This document shows, piece after piece, positions 1 to 9,553 of a stretch of 34,251 bases of DNA. Under the pieces are notes generated by a model, which was not told the origin of the DNA, searched no databases, and was given only the letters and a program-made list of their open reading frames with translations. The stretch is taken from positions 1-34,251 of the forward strand of contig JAJYJU010000004.1 in assembly GCA_021789195.1 (NCBI GenBank), in the 5' to 3' direction. Within the stretch, counting starts at the first letter, position 1; every line of letters begins with the position of its first letter. Source of the stretch: a bacterium (GTDB lineage Bacteria; Patescibacteriota; Saccharimonadia; Saccharimonadales; UBA4665). The translations under genes were made by a program, and so were the position numbers.

Positions 1-1
1 C

Positions 2-400
2 GATGATCTTTCCGATCCGGCAGTGCAAATGATCCAACACGAATTAGATGCCGTGATTGTTCTCTCTAGATCAGTCGCCGAGCAGGGAATTCGTCCAGCT
101 GTTGATTTACTGCGTACCAACTCTTCCCTGCTCTCACCGGAAATAGTAGGAGAGCGCCACTACCTGTTAAGTCTTCAAGTCCAATCGTTAATTCAAAAAT
201 ATGAGTCTCTAAAAGGCATCATTGCCATTATTGGCGAGAGCGAACTTTCAACCGCCGATCGGGCTGACTATGCTAAGGCCAAAAAGTTAATTCAATTCTT
301 CTCGCAACATATGTACGTTATGGAAGTGCAAAATGCCGCTCCAGGCGAATACTATAGTCGTGAAGATACTCTTAAGGGGGTAGAGGAGATAATTGTTTAA
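2..400 (+). CDS. atpD: F0F1 ATP synthase subunit beta, C-terminal part (5' truncated by window edge)
   Basis: Frame is open from base 2 (DDLSDPAVQMIQHELDAVIVLSRSVAEQGIRPAVDLL...); matches the F1-beta C-terminal domain (HLDA.VVLSR..AE.GI.PAVD, IVGE.HY, IIAI.G..ELS). The ORF track starts internally at GTG 23. Confidence 0.95.
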   Translation, partial: DDLSDPAVQMIQHELDAVIVLSRSVAEQGIRPAVDLLRTNSSLLSPEIVGERHYLLSLQVQSLIQKYESLKGIIAIIGESELSTADRADYAKAKKLIQFFSQHMYVMEVQNAAPGEYYSREDTLKGVEEIIV

Positions 401-669
401 TGGCAGCTGCAACCAAAGCCGAACAAAAGAGCCTGCACATTAAAGTAGCCTCTCCTTATCAGGTGTATTTCGATGAGCCCGGCCTGTCTATTTCAGGCGT
501 AAATAAGACCGGACCATTTGACGTTTTGCCGGGACACCATAACTTTATTACCCTGCTTGAACCGTGTGAACTCTTAATTAGAACTAAAGATGACGAGCGC
601 AAAATCCGAATCAACGGTGGCCTTATGCACGTAAAAGCTGACATGGCAGACGTATTCTTGGACGTCTAA
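400..669 (+). CDS. atpC: F0F1 ATP synthase epsilon subunit, short form (beta-sandwich domain only)
   Basis: Directly follows atpD with 1-nt overlap (TAATG); N-terminal epsilon pattern (PYQVYFDEPGLSISGVNKTGPFDVLPGHHNFITLL). Only 89 aa, with no C-terminal helical hairpin. Confidence 0.9.
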   Translation: MAAATKAEQKSLHIKVASPYQVYFDEPGLSISGVNKTGPFDVLPGHHNFITLLEPCELLIRTKDDERKIRINGGLMHVKADMADVFLDV

Positions 670-710
670 TTTGTATCGCCCATATCTTCTCTTTACGATA
701 GAATATATAT

Positions 711-1769
711 ATGTCAAAGAAAGTTTTTGTCGGTATGTCTGGCGGTGTAGACAGTTCCCTTGCGGCCGCTCTTTTGCTTGAGCAGGGTTATGACGTCACG
801 GGAGTGTTCATGAAAAACTGGACCCGTGATCTACCCGGGTTTGTCTGTGGTTGGGAAGACGACTATAAAGATGCCAAATCGGTTGCAGTGCAGCTTGGCA
901 TTCCTTTCTTAGTATTTGACTTTCAAGAAGAGTACAAAAAGAAAGTAGTTGACTACATGCTCGATGCCTTTAAGCAGGGCATTACCCCTAACCCTGACAT
1001 TATGTGCAACCAGGAAATTAAGTTCAAACTCTTCTTAGACAAGGCGCTTGAGCTAGGAGCAGACTACATAGCAACCGGACACTATGCACGGACAAGAGAC
1101 GGCAAGTTGTTGGCGGCTAAAGATGATTCTAAAGACCAGACGTATTTTCTCTATAGAGTAAGCCAGGAAGCGCTTAAGAAAACACTCTTTCCACTAGGAG
1201 ATATGCTAAAAAGCGATGTTAGAAAAGAAGCCGCCATACGTAATCTACGTACGGCCGACAAACCGGACAGCGTAGGCATATGCTTTGTCGGTGAGGTTGG
1301 TATTAAGCAGTTTCTTTTAAGTGAGCTTGGTGAACAGCCGAGCGGAGATATAGTCGATCAAAACGGCAAAGTTATTGGTAAACACGATGGAGCCATATTC
1401 TTTACTATCGGCCAGCGCCATGGTTTAAACGTTGGGGGAGGACTGCCATACTATGTTGTTGGTAAGAATATGAAAACTAACACAGTCTATGTTAGCAGTG
1501 AACTAACTGATGACAGGCTTTGGAGCAATGAGCTAAGTTTAAGCGAACCATGGTGGATTAATGGTGAGCCTGAAGATAAAAAATCCTTGAGCGTTAAATG
1601 TCGCTACCGGTCTAGTGCCCAGTCGTGCCGGATAGATTTATTGGATGGCAAGACAAAGCTAGAGCTAACTGACGCTGTTAGAGCAGCTAGTCCTGGCCAA
1701 TCAGCTGTTATATATGATGGCGAGACGGTTATTGGCGGTGGAATAATCATTACTAATGCTAAGAACTAA
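711..1769 (+). CDS. mnmA: tRNA-specific 2-thiouridylase MnmA
   Basis: GMSGGVDSSLAAALL PP-loop, MCNQEIKF and GICFVGE catalytic cysteine motifs, full length. Confidence 0.96.
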   Translation: MSKKVFVGMSGGVDSSLAAALLLEQGYDVTGVFMKNWTRDLPGFVCGWEDDYKDAKSVAVQLGIPFLVFDFQEEYKKKVVDYMLDAFKQGITPNPDIMCNQEIKFKLFLDKALELGADYIATGHYARTRDGKLLAAKDDSKDQTYFLYRVSQEALKKTLFPLGDMLKSDVRKEAAIRNLRTADKPDSVGICFVGEVGIKQFLLSELGEQPSGDIVDQNGKVIGKHDGAIFFTIGQRHGLNVGGGLPYYVVGKNMKTNTVYVSSELTDDRLWSNELSLSEPWWINGEPEDKKSLSVKCRYRSSAQSCRIDLLDGKTKLELTDAVRAASPGQSAVIYDGETVIGGGIIITNAKN

Positions 1770-1794
1770 ACTGCTAGAATATCTAAGATAAACT

Positions 1795-3681
1795 ATGACT
1801 GCTCAAGAAATTCGCCAGGCTTACCTGGACTACTTTAAAAATAAGGGACATACAGTGATCCCTAGAGCGCTATTGGTTCCACAAGAAGATCCAACTACTC
1901 TTTTTACCGGTAGTGGCATGCAGCCGCTTATTCCTTATCTGTTAGGTCAGGAACATCCAAACGGTGTGCGATTGGTAGACTCACAAACTTGTTTAAGAGC
2001 CCAGGATATTGAAGAAGTCGGAGATAATCGTCACACCACTTTCTTTGAAATGCTCGGCAACTGGAGCCTCGGGGATTACTTTAAGCAGGAACAAATTCCT
2101 TGGGTGTATGAATTTTTAACTCAGACGGTTGGTCTCGATCCAAAGCGAATATATGTAAGTTGTTACAGCGGTAATCCAAACTTAGGTTTACCTAAAGACG
2201 AAGAGAGTGCCAATATATGGACTGAGCTTCTATCCAAACAAGGGTTAGACACCAAACAGGTTGATTTAGGCAGTGTAGAACAGGGTGCTAAACTTGGCGA
2301 ACAAGATGGACGCATCTTCTTCTATGAGGATAAAAACTGGTGGTCTCGTTCCGGTGGACCTGAATCTATGCCTGAAGGTGAGCCGGGTGGTCCCGACACC
2401 GAACTTTTCTATCTTTACCCGAATGTTAAACATAACCCTAAGTATGGTGAGCACTGTCATGTCAATTGTGATTGTGGGCGTTACATTGAACTTGGTAACT
2501 GCGTGTTTATGGAGTACCAAAAGACTAAAAGTGGCTTTACTAAATTACCGAAGCAGAACGTCGACTATGGCGGCGGATTAGAGAGGATATCTGCAGCAGC
2601 AATTGACAGCCCGGACGTTTACTCAATAAGCGTTATGCAGCCAATTATTGAAACCCTAGAGAGACTATCTTCTAAGACATATGACAGCAACACTACTCCT
2701 ATGCGAGTTATTACCGATCACTTAAGAGCAGCTGTATTTCTAGCGGTTGACGGTGTTGTTCCTAGCAACAAGGAGCAGGGCTATGTCATGCGCCGCCTAA
2801 TAAGACGAGCCGTGCGTTTTGCCTTTGATCTTGGCATTGAGCAAAACTTTATTGAGGAAGTTTCAAGAACAGTCACAGACCTGTACGTCAAAGACTTTCC
2901 AGATATGGCCGAGCGTCGTGACGGAGTGATAGCTACTCTAGCCAAAGAGGAAAAGCTGTTTAGACAAACCCTACGCAAGGGTTTGCACCAAATGGACAAA
3001 CTGTCTAAGGCCGGCAAGCTAAGTGGCGAGGATATGTTTATGCTATATGATACATTCGGCTTTCCGCTAGAGTTAAGTGCTGAAGAAGCTGCTACTAGAG
3101 GAATTGCGCTGGATAAAGACTGGAAAAAAGCTTTTGATGAGCAAATGGCCCAGCAGCGCGAGCGATCTCATACCGCCAGTAAAGGTACCTTTAAAGGTGG
3201 ACTTGCCGGACATGAAGATATTCATAAGAAGTACCACACCGCTACTCACTTGTTATATAAGGCATTGCGTCTGAATTTAGGCGATGAAGTTGTCCAGCAC
3301 GGTAGCAACATTACAGATGAGCGCCTGCGCTTTGACTTTAGCTATTCCAATAAACTAACTCCTGAGCAGTTAAGCGCAATCGAAGCTGAGGTTAATGAGC
3401 AGATAAAGAGAGACTTGGTTGTTACCTGGTCTGAGTATCCGACTAAAGTTGCTATAAATGAAATGGGTGCGCTTGGAGCATTTGGCGACCGCTACGGAGA
3501 TAAAGTTAAAGTTTACTCAATGACGCCAAAAGACACAGATAAGCCGTACAGTTTAGAAGTTTGCGGCGGCCCGCATGTCGAACATACCGGACTACTTGGC
3601 GAGGACAAAAAACAGTTTAAAATAGTTAAAGAAGAATCGTCATCCGCAGGCATACGACGGATTAAAGCGGTGCTTAAATAA
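1795..3681 (+). CDS. alaS: alanyl-tRNA synthetase, short form (628 aa)
   Basis: Class II core (FTGSGMQPLIPYLLG, TCLRAQDIEEVGDNRHTTFFEMLGNWSLGDYFK), editing motifs HTATHLL and CGGPH; ends after the editing domain. Confidence 0.96.
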   Translation: MTAQEIRQAYLDYFKNKGHTVIPRALLVPQEDPTTLFTGSGMQPLIPYLLGQEHPNGVRLVDSQTCLRAQDIEEVGDNRHTTFFEMLGNWSLGDYFKQEQIPWVYEFLTQTVGLDPKRIYVSCYSGNPNLGLPKDEESANIWTELLSKQGLDTKQVDLGSVEQGAKLGEQDGRIFFYEDKNWWSRSGGPESMPEGEPGGPDTELFYLYPNVKHNPKYGEHCHVNCDCGRYIELGNCVFMEYQKTKSGFTKLPKQNVDYGGGLERISAAAIDSPDVYSISVMQPIIETLERLSSKTYDSNTTPMRVITDHLRAAVFLAVDGVVPSNKEQGYVMRRLIRRAVRFAFDLGIEQNFIEEVSRTVTDLYVKDFPDMAERRDGVIATLAKEEKLFRQTLRKGLHQMDKLSKAGKLSGEDMFMLYDTFGFPLELSAEEAATRGIALDKDWKKAFDEQMAQQRERSHTASKGTFKGGLAGHEDIHKKYHTATHLLYKALRLNLGDEVVQHGSNITDERLRFDFSYSNKLTPEQLSAIEAEVNEQIKRDLVVTWSEYPTKVAINEMGALGAFGDRYGDKVKVYSMTPKDTDKPYSLEVCGGPHVEHTGLLGEDKKQFKIVKEESSSAGIRRIKAVLK

Positions 3682-3747
3682 ATAAGTTAACTTAAATCAT
3701 CTTAAGGCTATCCTAAGCCTCTTCGGTGATATACTGTAGAAGTTATT

Positions 3748-5085
3748 ATGCTTAACAAGTTTAAATCAGTCGGACTGCAATCAGCCAATAAACTAGTTTC
3801 AACATCTAAAAGTAAGCTGCAAAATATCCGTGAAAGGGTAGCTAAGGGCCCAGATACAGATGACTATATCGTAGCTTTAGATATTGGAACTGAGTATGTT
3901 AAAGCTTTAATCGGCAAAGTGAATGATGACGGCGATATTGACGTGGTTGGCGTTGGGCGCAAACATCAAGGCTTAACAGACATGCAAGCCGGTGCGATTG
4001 CCGACATTGCAGGCGTGGTAGAGAATTGCGACGAGGCTTTAAATGAAGCTGAAAAACAAGCCGGTGTAAGCGTTCGCTCGGCCATTATTGGTATTGCTGG
4101 CGAATTGGTAAAAGGTACCACAACAACTATTAAGGTCGCCCGCAAGACTTCAGATAAGACAATCGACTTAGCTGAAATGGAGCAAATAATCCGTTTAGTC
4201 CAGCAGCGGGCAGAGCAAAGAGCTAAAGCCCAGCTAGCCTGGGAAATGGGCGGTAAAGAAGTGGCCATTCGTTTGGTTAATAGCGCTCTTGTTAGTATTG
4301 AGATTGACGGTTACCCGGTAACCAATCCGATTGGTTTTCAAGGTAAGGATGTAGTCATTCAGCTCTATACTGCTTTTGCCCCAACCATCCATATCGGTGC
4401 GCTTGAAAAGACAGCCGAAGAACTAGACTTAGATTTAATTGCCGTAGCGGCTGAACCATTTGCCGTAGCTCGGGCCGTTATTGGCGACAAGCAAAACCAA
4501 AACCTAAGCGCCATACTGATGGACGTCGGAGGTGGTACTACTGACATAGCGGTTATAGATAACGGCGGTGTTCAGGGTACCGAAATGTTTGGTATCGGTG
4601 GTCGGGCTTACACTCACGGTGTAGGTCGCGATTTAGGTCTCGATTTTGAAGACGCTGAGAACCTTAAAATTGCTTTTGCCAATAACCAGTTAGCACCCCA
4701 AAAACGTCCTTCAGTCGAATCTGCTCTAAATAAGACGGCTGATGTATGGGTAAGTGGTATTGAACTGGCTCTAGGTGAATTTAGTAGATTGGATCACTTA
4801 CCGCACCGCATGTTCCTTTGTGGAGGTGGCGCCAGCCTAAGTATGTTGCTTGATCAGCTTGAAAGTACCGACTGGTATAAAACATTGCCTTTTACCAGGC
4901 GCCCAAGCGTAAATCTTATCCGTCCTGAACAAGTAATTGGCATTAATGACACAACCGGTAAAATAAAGGATCATACCTACATAACTTCTATGGGTCTATT
5001 AAGGGTTGGATTAGACACAATGCAGCTAACTAACTCAGATAATGGCGGCATTCGTGAGAAACTGGATAGGATGCTAAGCGTATAA
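3748..5085 (+). CDS. FtsA/PilM-like actin-fold ATPase (cell division or pilus assembly)
   Basis: YIVALDIGTEYVKALIGK phosphate-1 motif, AILMDVGGGTTDIAVI phosphate-2 motif and MFLCGGGASL adenosine motif, typical of FtsA/PilM. Confidence 0.8.
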   Translation: MLNKFKSVGLQSANKLVSTSKSKLQNIRERVAKGPDTDDYIVALDIGTEYVKALIGKVNDDGDIDVVGVGRKHQGLTDMQAGAIADIAGVVENCDEALNEAEKQAGVSVRSAIIGIAGELVKGTTTTIKVARKTSDKTIDLAEMEQIIRLVQQRAEQRAKAQLAWEMGGKEVAIRLVNSALVSIEIDGYPVTNPIGFQGKDVVIQLYTAFAPTIHIGALEKTAEELDLDLIAVAAEPFAVARAVIGDKQNQNLSAILMDVGGGTTDIAVIDNGGVQGTEMFGIGGRAYTHGVGRDLGLDFEDAENLKIAFANNQLAPQKRPSVESALNKTADVWVSGIELALGEFSRLDHLPHRMFLCGGGASLSMLLDQLESTDWYKTLPFTRRPSVNLIRPEQVIGINDTTGKIKDHTYITSMGLLRVGLDTMQLTNSDNGGIREKLDRMLSV

Positions 5086-5087
5086 AT

Positions 5088-6815
5088 ATGGCAGACAACA
5101 AAGATACAATTTACATTGATGTCGATGACGATATAACCGCCATCATAGATAAGGTTAAAGCCTCTACGTCTAAAGTAGTGGCCGTAGTTCTGCCTAAACG
5201 TGCCAGCGTGCTTCAGTCAATTGTGAATATGAAGCTTTTAAAGCGCACCGCAGATAATCTAAAGAAGAATCTGGTACTAGTTACTACGGAACCGGCGCTT
5301 CTGCCCCTGGCTGGAGCAGTTGGTGTGCATGTCGCTAAAACCCCGACCTCTTCGCCGCAAATACCACCCGCACCAGCCAAAGCGGATACTTCTACTGAAA
5401 CAGTCGACGAAGATATGAGCGTACCATTAGATTCTGATGATGAAGAATCACCTGATCTAACAAAAGATGCCGGCTCAGCTGCTACAGTAGGGGCTCTATC
5501 TGACGCCACTAAAAAGCCAGATAAAGATGACGGCGTTTTAGAAACCCTAAATCTAGATAACGATGACGAAGACGAGAAATCTAAACCAGCAAAATCTCTA
5601 AAGCAAAAAGTCCTAAAGAACAAGCATCTTAAGATACCTAACTTTAACCGTTTCAGAACCATTCTATTGCTTAGCATTGTAGGAGTTATTGGATTAGTTG
5701 TGCTGGCAGTCTTTGCCTTCATGGTTTGGCCAAAAGCCAGTATAACTATTAAGACTGATGCCACCACCGTAAGCAATAATTTAGACATAACACTTGATCC
5801 CCAGGCAACATCAATCGATTACGTAAACAGCGTCATACCTGCCAAATCTGTAACCGAACAAAAAACATTTACCCAAACCGTAAACACCACAGGACAAAAG
5901 AATGTAGGAACAACAGCTTCCGGACAGGTTACCCTAAGTGCCAGCGACTGCACCACTCCATATACATACAACGGTTCTTTCACAATTCCCGCCGGTACCG
6001 GTATTAGCTATAACAATATGACATACATCACACAAAACAACACTGACATGTATATTCCGCACGGCGGAATAGGTGTGTGTATAACCTATAAAGCTACTGC
6101 CTCAACAGATATAACTGCCCAGAACCCGGGAGCACAATATAACGCCCAAATTCAAAACGGTACAGTTGCTAACTATCCAGAGGTGGTAGCAAACGGTTCA
6201 GCTTCAAATGGTACGGATAATATTGTTCCCGTAGTTTCCCAAGCAGACTTGGATACGGCAACAACTAAGATTAATGCAAATAATAATAGTACTGCTTTAT
6301 CTGATCTAAGCAACCAGCTAAAGGGTCAGGGTTACTATCCAATTAATGTTACTCTTACGGCTGGTTCACCTCAGGTTACATCAAACCCTGGCGTAGGAGT
6401 TCAGGCTACCACAGTAACAGTTACCGAAATAGTTACGTACACCATGTTTGGAGCCAAGGAATCGGATCTTAATGCGCTTCTAGAATCCAGCATCACCGGT
6501 CAAACTAATAAGAATCAGAACATAATTTCTAACGGATTAAATGAGAGTGCCTTTAAGCAAACTGGCACAAGCGGTAATGCAGATCAGGTTAATCTAACCA
6601 CCACAGCTATAGTCGGACCGAACATATCCGTTGCTCAGGTAAAACAAGAGATTAAGGGTAAATCTGCTCAGGCAGCCATTTCTTCCATCAAGCAGAACCC
6701 AGACGTAACTAAAGTAACTATTAAGCTTAGTCCTTTCTATGTTTCTTCAATTCCAAATAATCTGTCAAAAATTACAGTTGTCATCGCCAAACCAAACGTC
6801 TCTTCAGCCAAGTAA
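5088..6815 (+). CDS. single-pass membrane protein with acidic cytoplasmic linker and large extracytoplasmic region
   Basis: Two bases after the FtsA/PilM-like gene; about 190 aa acidic N-terminal part, one TM helix (ILLLSIVGVIGLVVLAVFAFMVW), Thr/Asn-rich extracellular part. Family not recognised with certainty. Confidence 0.7.
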   Translation: MADNKDTIYIDVDDDITAIIDKVKASTSKVVAVVLPKRASVLQSIVNMKLLKRTADNLKKNLVLVTTEPALLPLAGAVGVHVAKTPTSSPQIPPAPAKADTSTETVDEDMSVPLDSDDEESPDLTKDAGSAATVGALSDATKKPDKDDGVLETLNLDNDDEDEKSKPAKSLKQKVLKNKHLKIPNFNRFRTILLLSIVGVIGLVVLAVFAFMVWPKASITIKTDATTVSNNLDITLDPQATSIDYVNSVIPAKSVTEQKTFTQTVNTTGQKNVGTTASGQVTLSASDCTTPYTYNGSFTIPAGTGISYNNMTYITQNNTDMYIPHGGIGVCITYKATASTDITAQNPGAQYNAQIQNGTVANYPEVVANGSASNGTDNIVPVVSQADLDTATTKINANNNSTALSDLSNQLKGQGYYPINVTLTAGSPQVTSNPGVGVQATTVTVTEIVTYTMFGAKESDLNALLESSITGQTNKNQNIISNGLNESAFKQTGTSGNADQVNLTTTAIVGPNISVAQVKQEIKGKSAQAAISSIKQNPDVTKVTIKLSPFYVSSIPNNLSKITVVIAKPNVSSAK

Positions 6816-6821
6816 TTAGTT

Positions 6822-7250
6822 ATGGATCAAGCTGTATATATACTCGGACTAGATATCGGCAGTGTGCGTATTGGTGTTGCTAAGTCGTTATGGCCTGACG
6901 GAATACCAACCAAAGTAAGTGTGCTGCCTAATGATGATCGCTTCAAAGATAACTTAAAAGAACTCATTGACGAATTAAATGCCAAGTTTATAGTGGCCGG
7001 CTTACCAAGGTCGCTTAACGGTAATGAAACTGAACAAACCAGATTAATAACTAAGTTTGTAGATGATTTAAAACAGACAATTAACGTGCCAATCTATCTG
7101 CAAGATGAAGCAGCAACTTCTATTAAGGCGGAAGAGGAGCTAAAAGCAAATAATAAGGATTACTCAAAAGCGGATATCGACGCTTTGAGTGCTGTGTATA
7201 TTCTGGAGGACTTTATTTCTGCCCATCCGAAAGGGGAAAATCTTGAATAA
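6822..7250 (+). CDS. ruvX: RuvX/YqgF-type RNase H-fold nuclease (putative Holliday junction resolvase)
   Basis: ILGLDIGSVRIGVAKS N-terminus, FIVAGLPRSLNGNETEQT, LQDEAATSIKAEE. Confidence 0.9.
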   Translation: MDQAVYILGLDIGSVRIGVAKSLWPDGIPTKVSVLPNDDRFKDNLKELIDELNAKFIVAGLPRSLNGNETEQTRLITKFVDDLKQTINVPIYLQDEAATSIKAEEELKANNKDYSKADIDALSAVYILEDFISAHPKGENLE

Positions 7251-8289
7251 CCAAAAAGCAGCCCACGCCATACCGCTTAGGCTGTGGCTAAGCATATTAA
7301 TTGTTTTAGTTGTGTTTATAGGCTCAATAGTTGGAGTAAGACTGTATTATGACACCAACCTGGCTGCCGTAAGCAACAATCCTAAGACAGTTGTTCTAAC
7401 AATACCTAACGGAACTACTGTTAGTCAGATTGGACAACTACTAAAATCTAACGGACTCATTAGATCAGCGTGGGTATTTGAGTGGTATGTCCATAGCGCT
7501 GGATTAAACAGTAGTTTGGAAGCGGGCACATTTGCTTTGTCTCCAAGCGACTCACTTAAACAGATAGCCGACATTATATCTTCCGGTCATGTTACTGAAG
7601 GGACTGTAACCATCCTGCCCGGTAAAACCATATTCCAAGTTGAGGATGCTTTAATTAATGCTGGTTTTAATCCTAACGAAGTTAAATCTTCCCTTAACCC
7701 GTCAAATTATGCTGGGCTGTCCATCATAAATGAAATGCCGGCCGGCACTAATACTTTAGAAGGCCTGCTTTACCCGGATACCTTCGACAAAACTAGCTCA
7801 ACACCCAGCTCGCAAATCTTAAGAGAGTCTCTCGTAGAGATGGACCAGCACATTACTCAAGCCATGAAGAGTAAATATGTGAGCGAGGGATTAAATGTTT
7901 ACCAAGCAATCACACTAGCTTCAATCATTCAGCAGGAAGTATCTAAACCTACCGATATGAGCCAAGCTGCTCAAGTATTCCTAACCAGATTAAGTCGTAA
8001 TTTACCCCTAGGATCTGATGTTACCGCTAATTATGGTGCGGTTGCTGCAGGATTGTCTCCTTCACTATCCTATGACAGCCCGTATAACACCTTGGTTCAC
8101 ACCGGTTTACCACCTACCCCAATCGGTACAGTTAGTCAGAATGCCCTAAACGCGGTAGCTAATCCGGCTTCAACCAATTGGCTGTACTTTGTGACTGGAG
8201 ATAACGGTACTACTTACTTTGAGACCACTATTGAGCAGCACAATGCCGACATAGCCGCCTACTGCCATAGACTATGTGCTCTACCTTAG
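7243..8289 (+). CDS. mltG: endolytic transglycosylase MltG (YceG-like)
   Basis: N-terminal TM, ITLASIIQQEVSKP and PLGSDVTANYG motifs and the C-terminal YFVTGDNGTTYFETTIEQHN pattern. Likely start is TTG at 7243, overlapping the ruvX stop; the ORF track's 7189 start is upstream. Confidence 0.9.
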   Translation: MNNQKAAHAIPLRLWLSILIVLVVFIGSIVGVRLYYDTNLAAVSNNPKTVVLTIPNGTTVSQIGQLLKSNGLIRSAWVFEWYVHSAGLNSSLEAGTFALSPSDSLKQIADIISSGHVTEGTVTILPGKTIFQVEDALINAGFNPNEVKSSLNPSNYAGLSIINEMPAGTNTLEGLLYPDTFDKTSSTPSSQILRESLVEMDQHITQAMKSKYVSEGLNVYQAITLASIIQQEVSKPTDMSQAAQVFLTRLSRNLPLGSDVTANYGAVAAGLSPSLSYDSPYNTLVHTGLPPTPIGTVSQNALNAVANPASTNWLYFVTGDNGTTYFETTIEQHNADIAAYCHRLCALP

Positions 8290-8369
8290 TTCAATCTGGT
8301 TAAGCCAGGCCTAATTATGTTAAAATTAATCTGTCATCATCTGGTATTTTTCCTAGTCCTGCCAGATAG

Positions 8370-9524
8370 ATGGCCAAGGAGCGTTTAGCTATTAATCGAA
8401 CAATTTCACGCAGCCTTTATCTAGGTTCGTTGGCGTTTAAGTCAAACGGTACCAAACGGGCGCTTGGTTTGCTTATAGGTGGTAAGCGTCGCAGCAAGCG
8501 TCTAGCGGTCAAAATTGGCATACTAGCCGGCGACATTATTCTTTTGGTGGCTGTGATTGCATTTATTAGCAGTTATACTTCAAGTAATAAAATCCAGAGC
8601 GCAAAACTCACCAGCTCAACTCCTGCAGTGACTAGTGTTTCCAGCAGTACAATTAATCCTCTCGATCAACTGGCCTCTGCAACAATTGCCTTAACCGTAG
8701 CCAGACTAGATAATCTGCCTGAGACAACAGCCGTTTCTAACCAGGCAGATAGCGAGTTAGCACTATTGTCTGAGGCGCCAGTTAATAACAGTGTTCTTTC
8801 TAAGCCACAAGTTGTTGCTACTAACTATGCTTCAAACAAGGATATTAAGACATATATAGTCCAACCGGGAGATACCATAACCTCTATTGCCCAGAAGTTT
8901 AATCTTACTAACAACAGCATATTATGGTCGAACAATCTCTATGGCAACTATGTAACTAGCGGAACAAAACTTTTGATACCCCCGGTTAATGGGATTGTCT
9001 ATACTGTGAAATCAGGTGACACAACCGCATCAATTGCTCAAAAGTTTAACGCCAATCAGTCACTAATTATTGCCTATAACGATGCTGAGATTAACGGGAT
9101 TTATATAGGAGAAAGAATCCTTATACCTAACGGTACTGAAGCAACTACTCCTTATTACACTTATGGTTTTGCCTTTGGTGTCGGCGCCATATACGGCTTT
9201 AACGGCTATGATTTTGGTGAATGTACCTGGTATGTGGCTACCCAGATTTCCGTACCGGCTAACTGGGGTAATGCGGATACTTGGTATATAGGGGCACGCG
9301 AATCAGGCTGGCGGGTTAGCTCGGTGCCTTCAGTAGGCGCAATTGCCGATACCAATGCAGGATACCTGGGACACGTAGCAATAGTTAAGGCAATCTCGGC
9401 CAATGGTCAGGAAGTGTTTATTAGTGAAATGAATGACTGGGGTGCGCCTGGCGGTGGTTTTGACAAGGTAGATACCATTTGGGAATCAACTTCCACTTAT
9501 CCTTTTTACATTACCCGTTATTAA
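8370..9524 (+). CDS. secreted/anchored peptidoglycan hydrolase with two LysM domains and a CHAP domain
   Basis: TM near N-terminus; YIVQPGDTITSIAQKFNLTNNSILWSNNL and YTVKSGDTTASIAQKFNANQSLIIAYND (LysM); FGECTWYVATQ and GHVAIV (CHAP Cys and His). Confidence 0.9.
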   Translation: MAKERLAINRTISRSLYLGSLAFKSNGTKRALGLLIGGKRRSKRLAVKIGILAGDIILLVAVIAFISSYTSSNKIQSAKLTSSTPAVTSVSSSTINPLDQLASATIALTVARLDNLPETTAVSNQADSELALLSEAPVNNSVLSKPQVVATNYASNKDIKTYIVQPGDTITSIAQKFNLTNNSILWSNNLYGNYVTSGTKLLIPPVNGIVYTVKSGDTTASIAQKFNANQSLIIAYNDAEINGIYIGERILIPNGTEATTPYYTYGFAFGVGAIYGFNGYDFGECTWYVATQISVPANWGNADTWYIGARESGWRVSSVPSVGAIADTNAGYLGHVAIVKAISANGQEVFISEMNDWGAPGGGFDKVDTIWESTSTYPFYITRY

Positions 9525-9553
9525 AAGATAATTACTTTATATAATATAAGCAG

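Noticed and set aside
2285-2581. 98-aa + strand ORF in another frame of alaS
   Set aside because: Lies entirely within strongly conserved alaS coding sequence.
5213-5788. 191-aa minus-strand ORF
   Set aside because: Antisense to a clear + strand gene, low-complexity Ser-rich translation, no independent signals.
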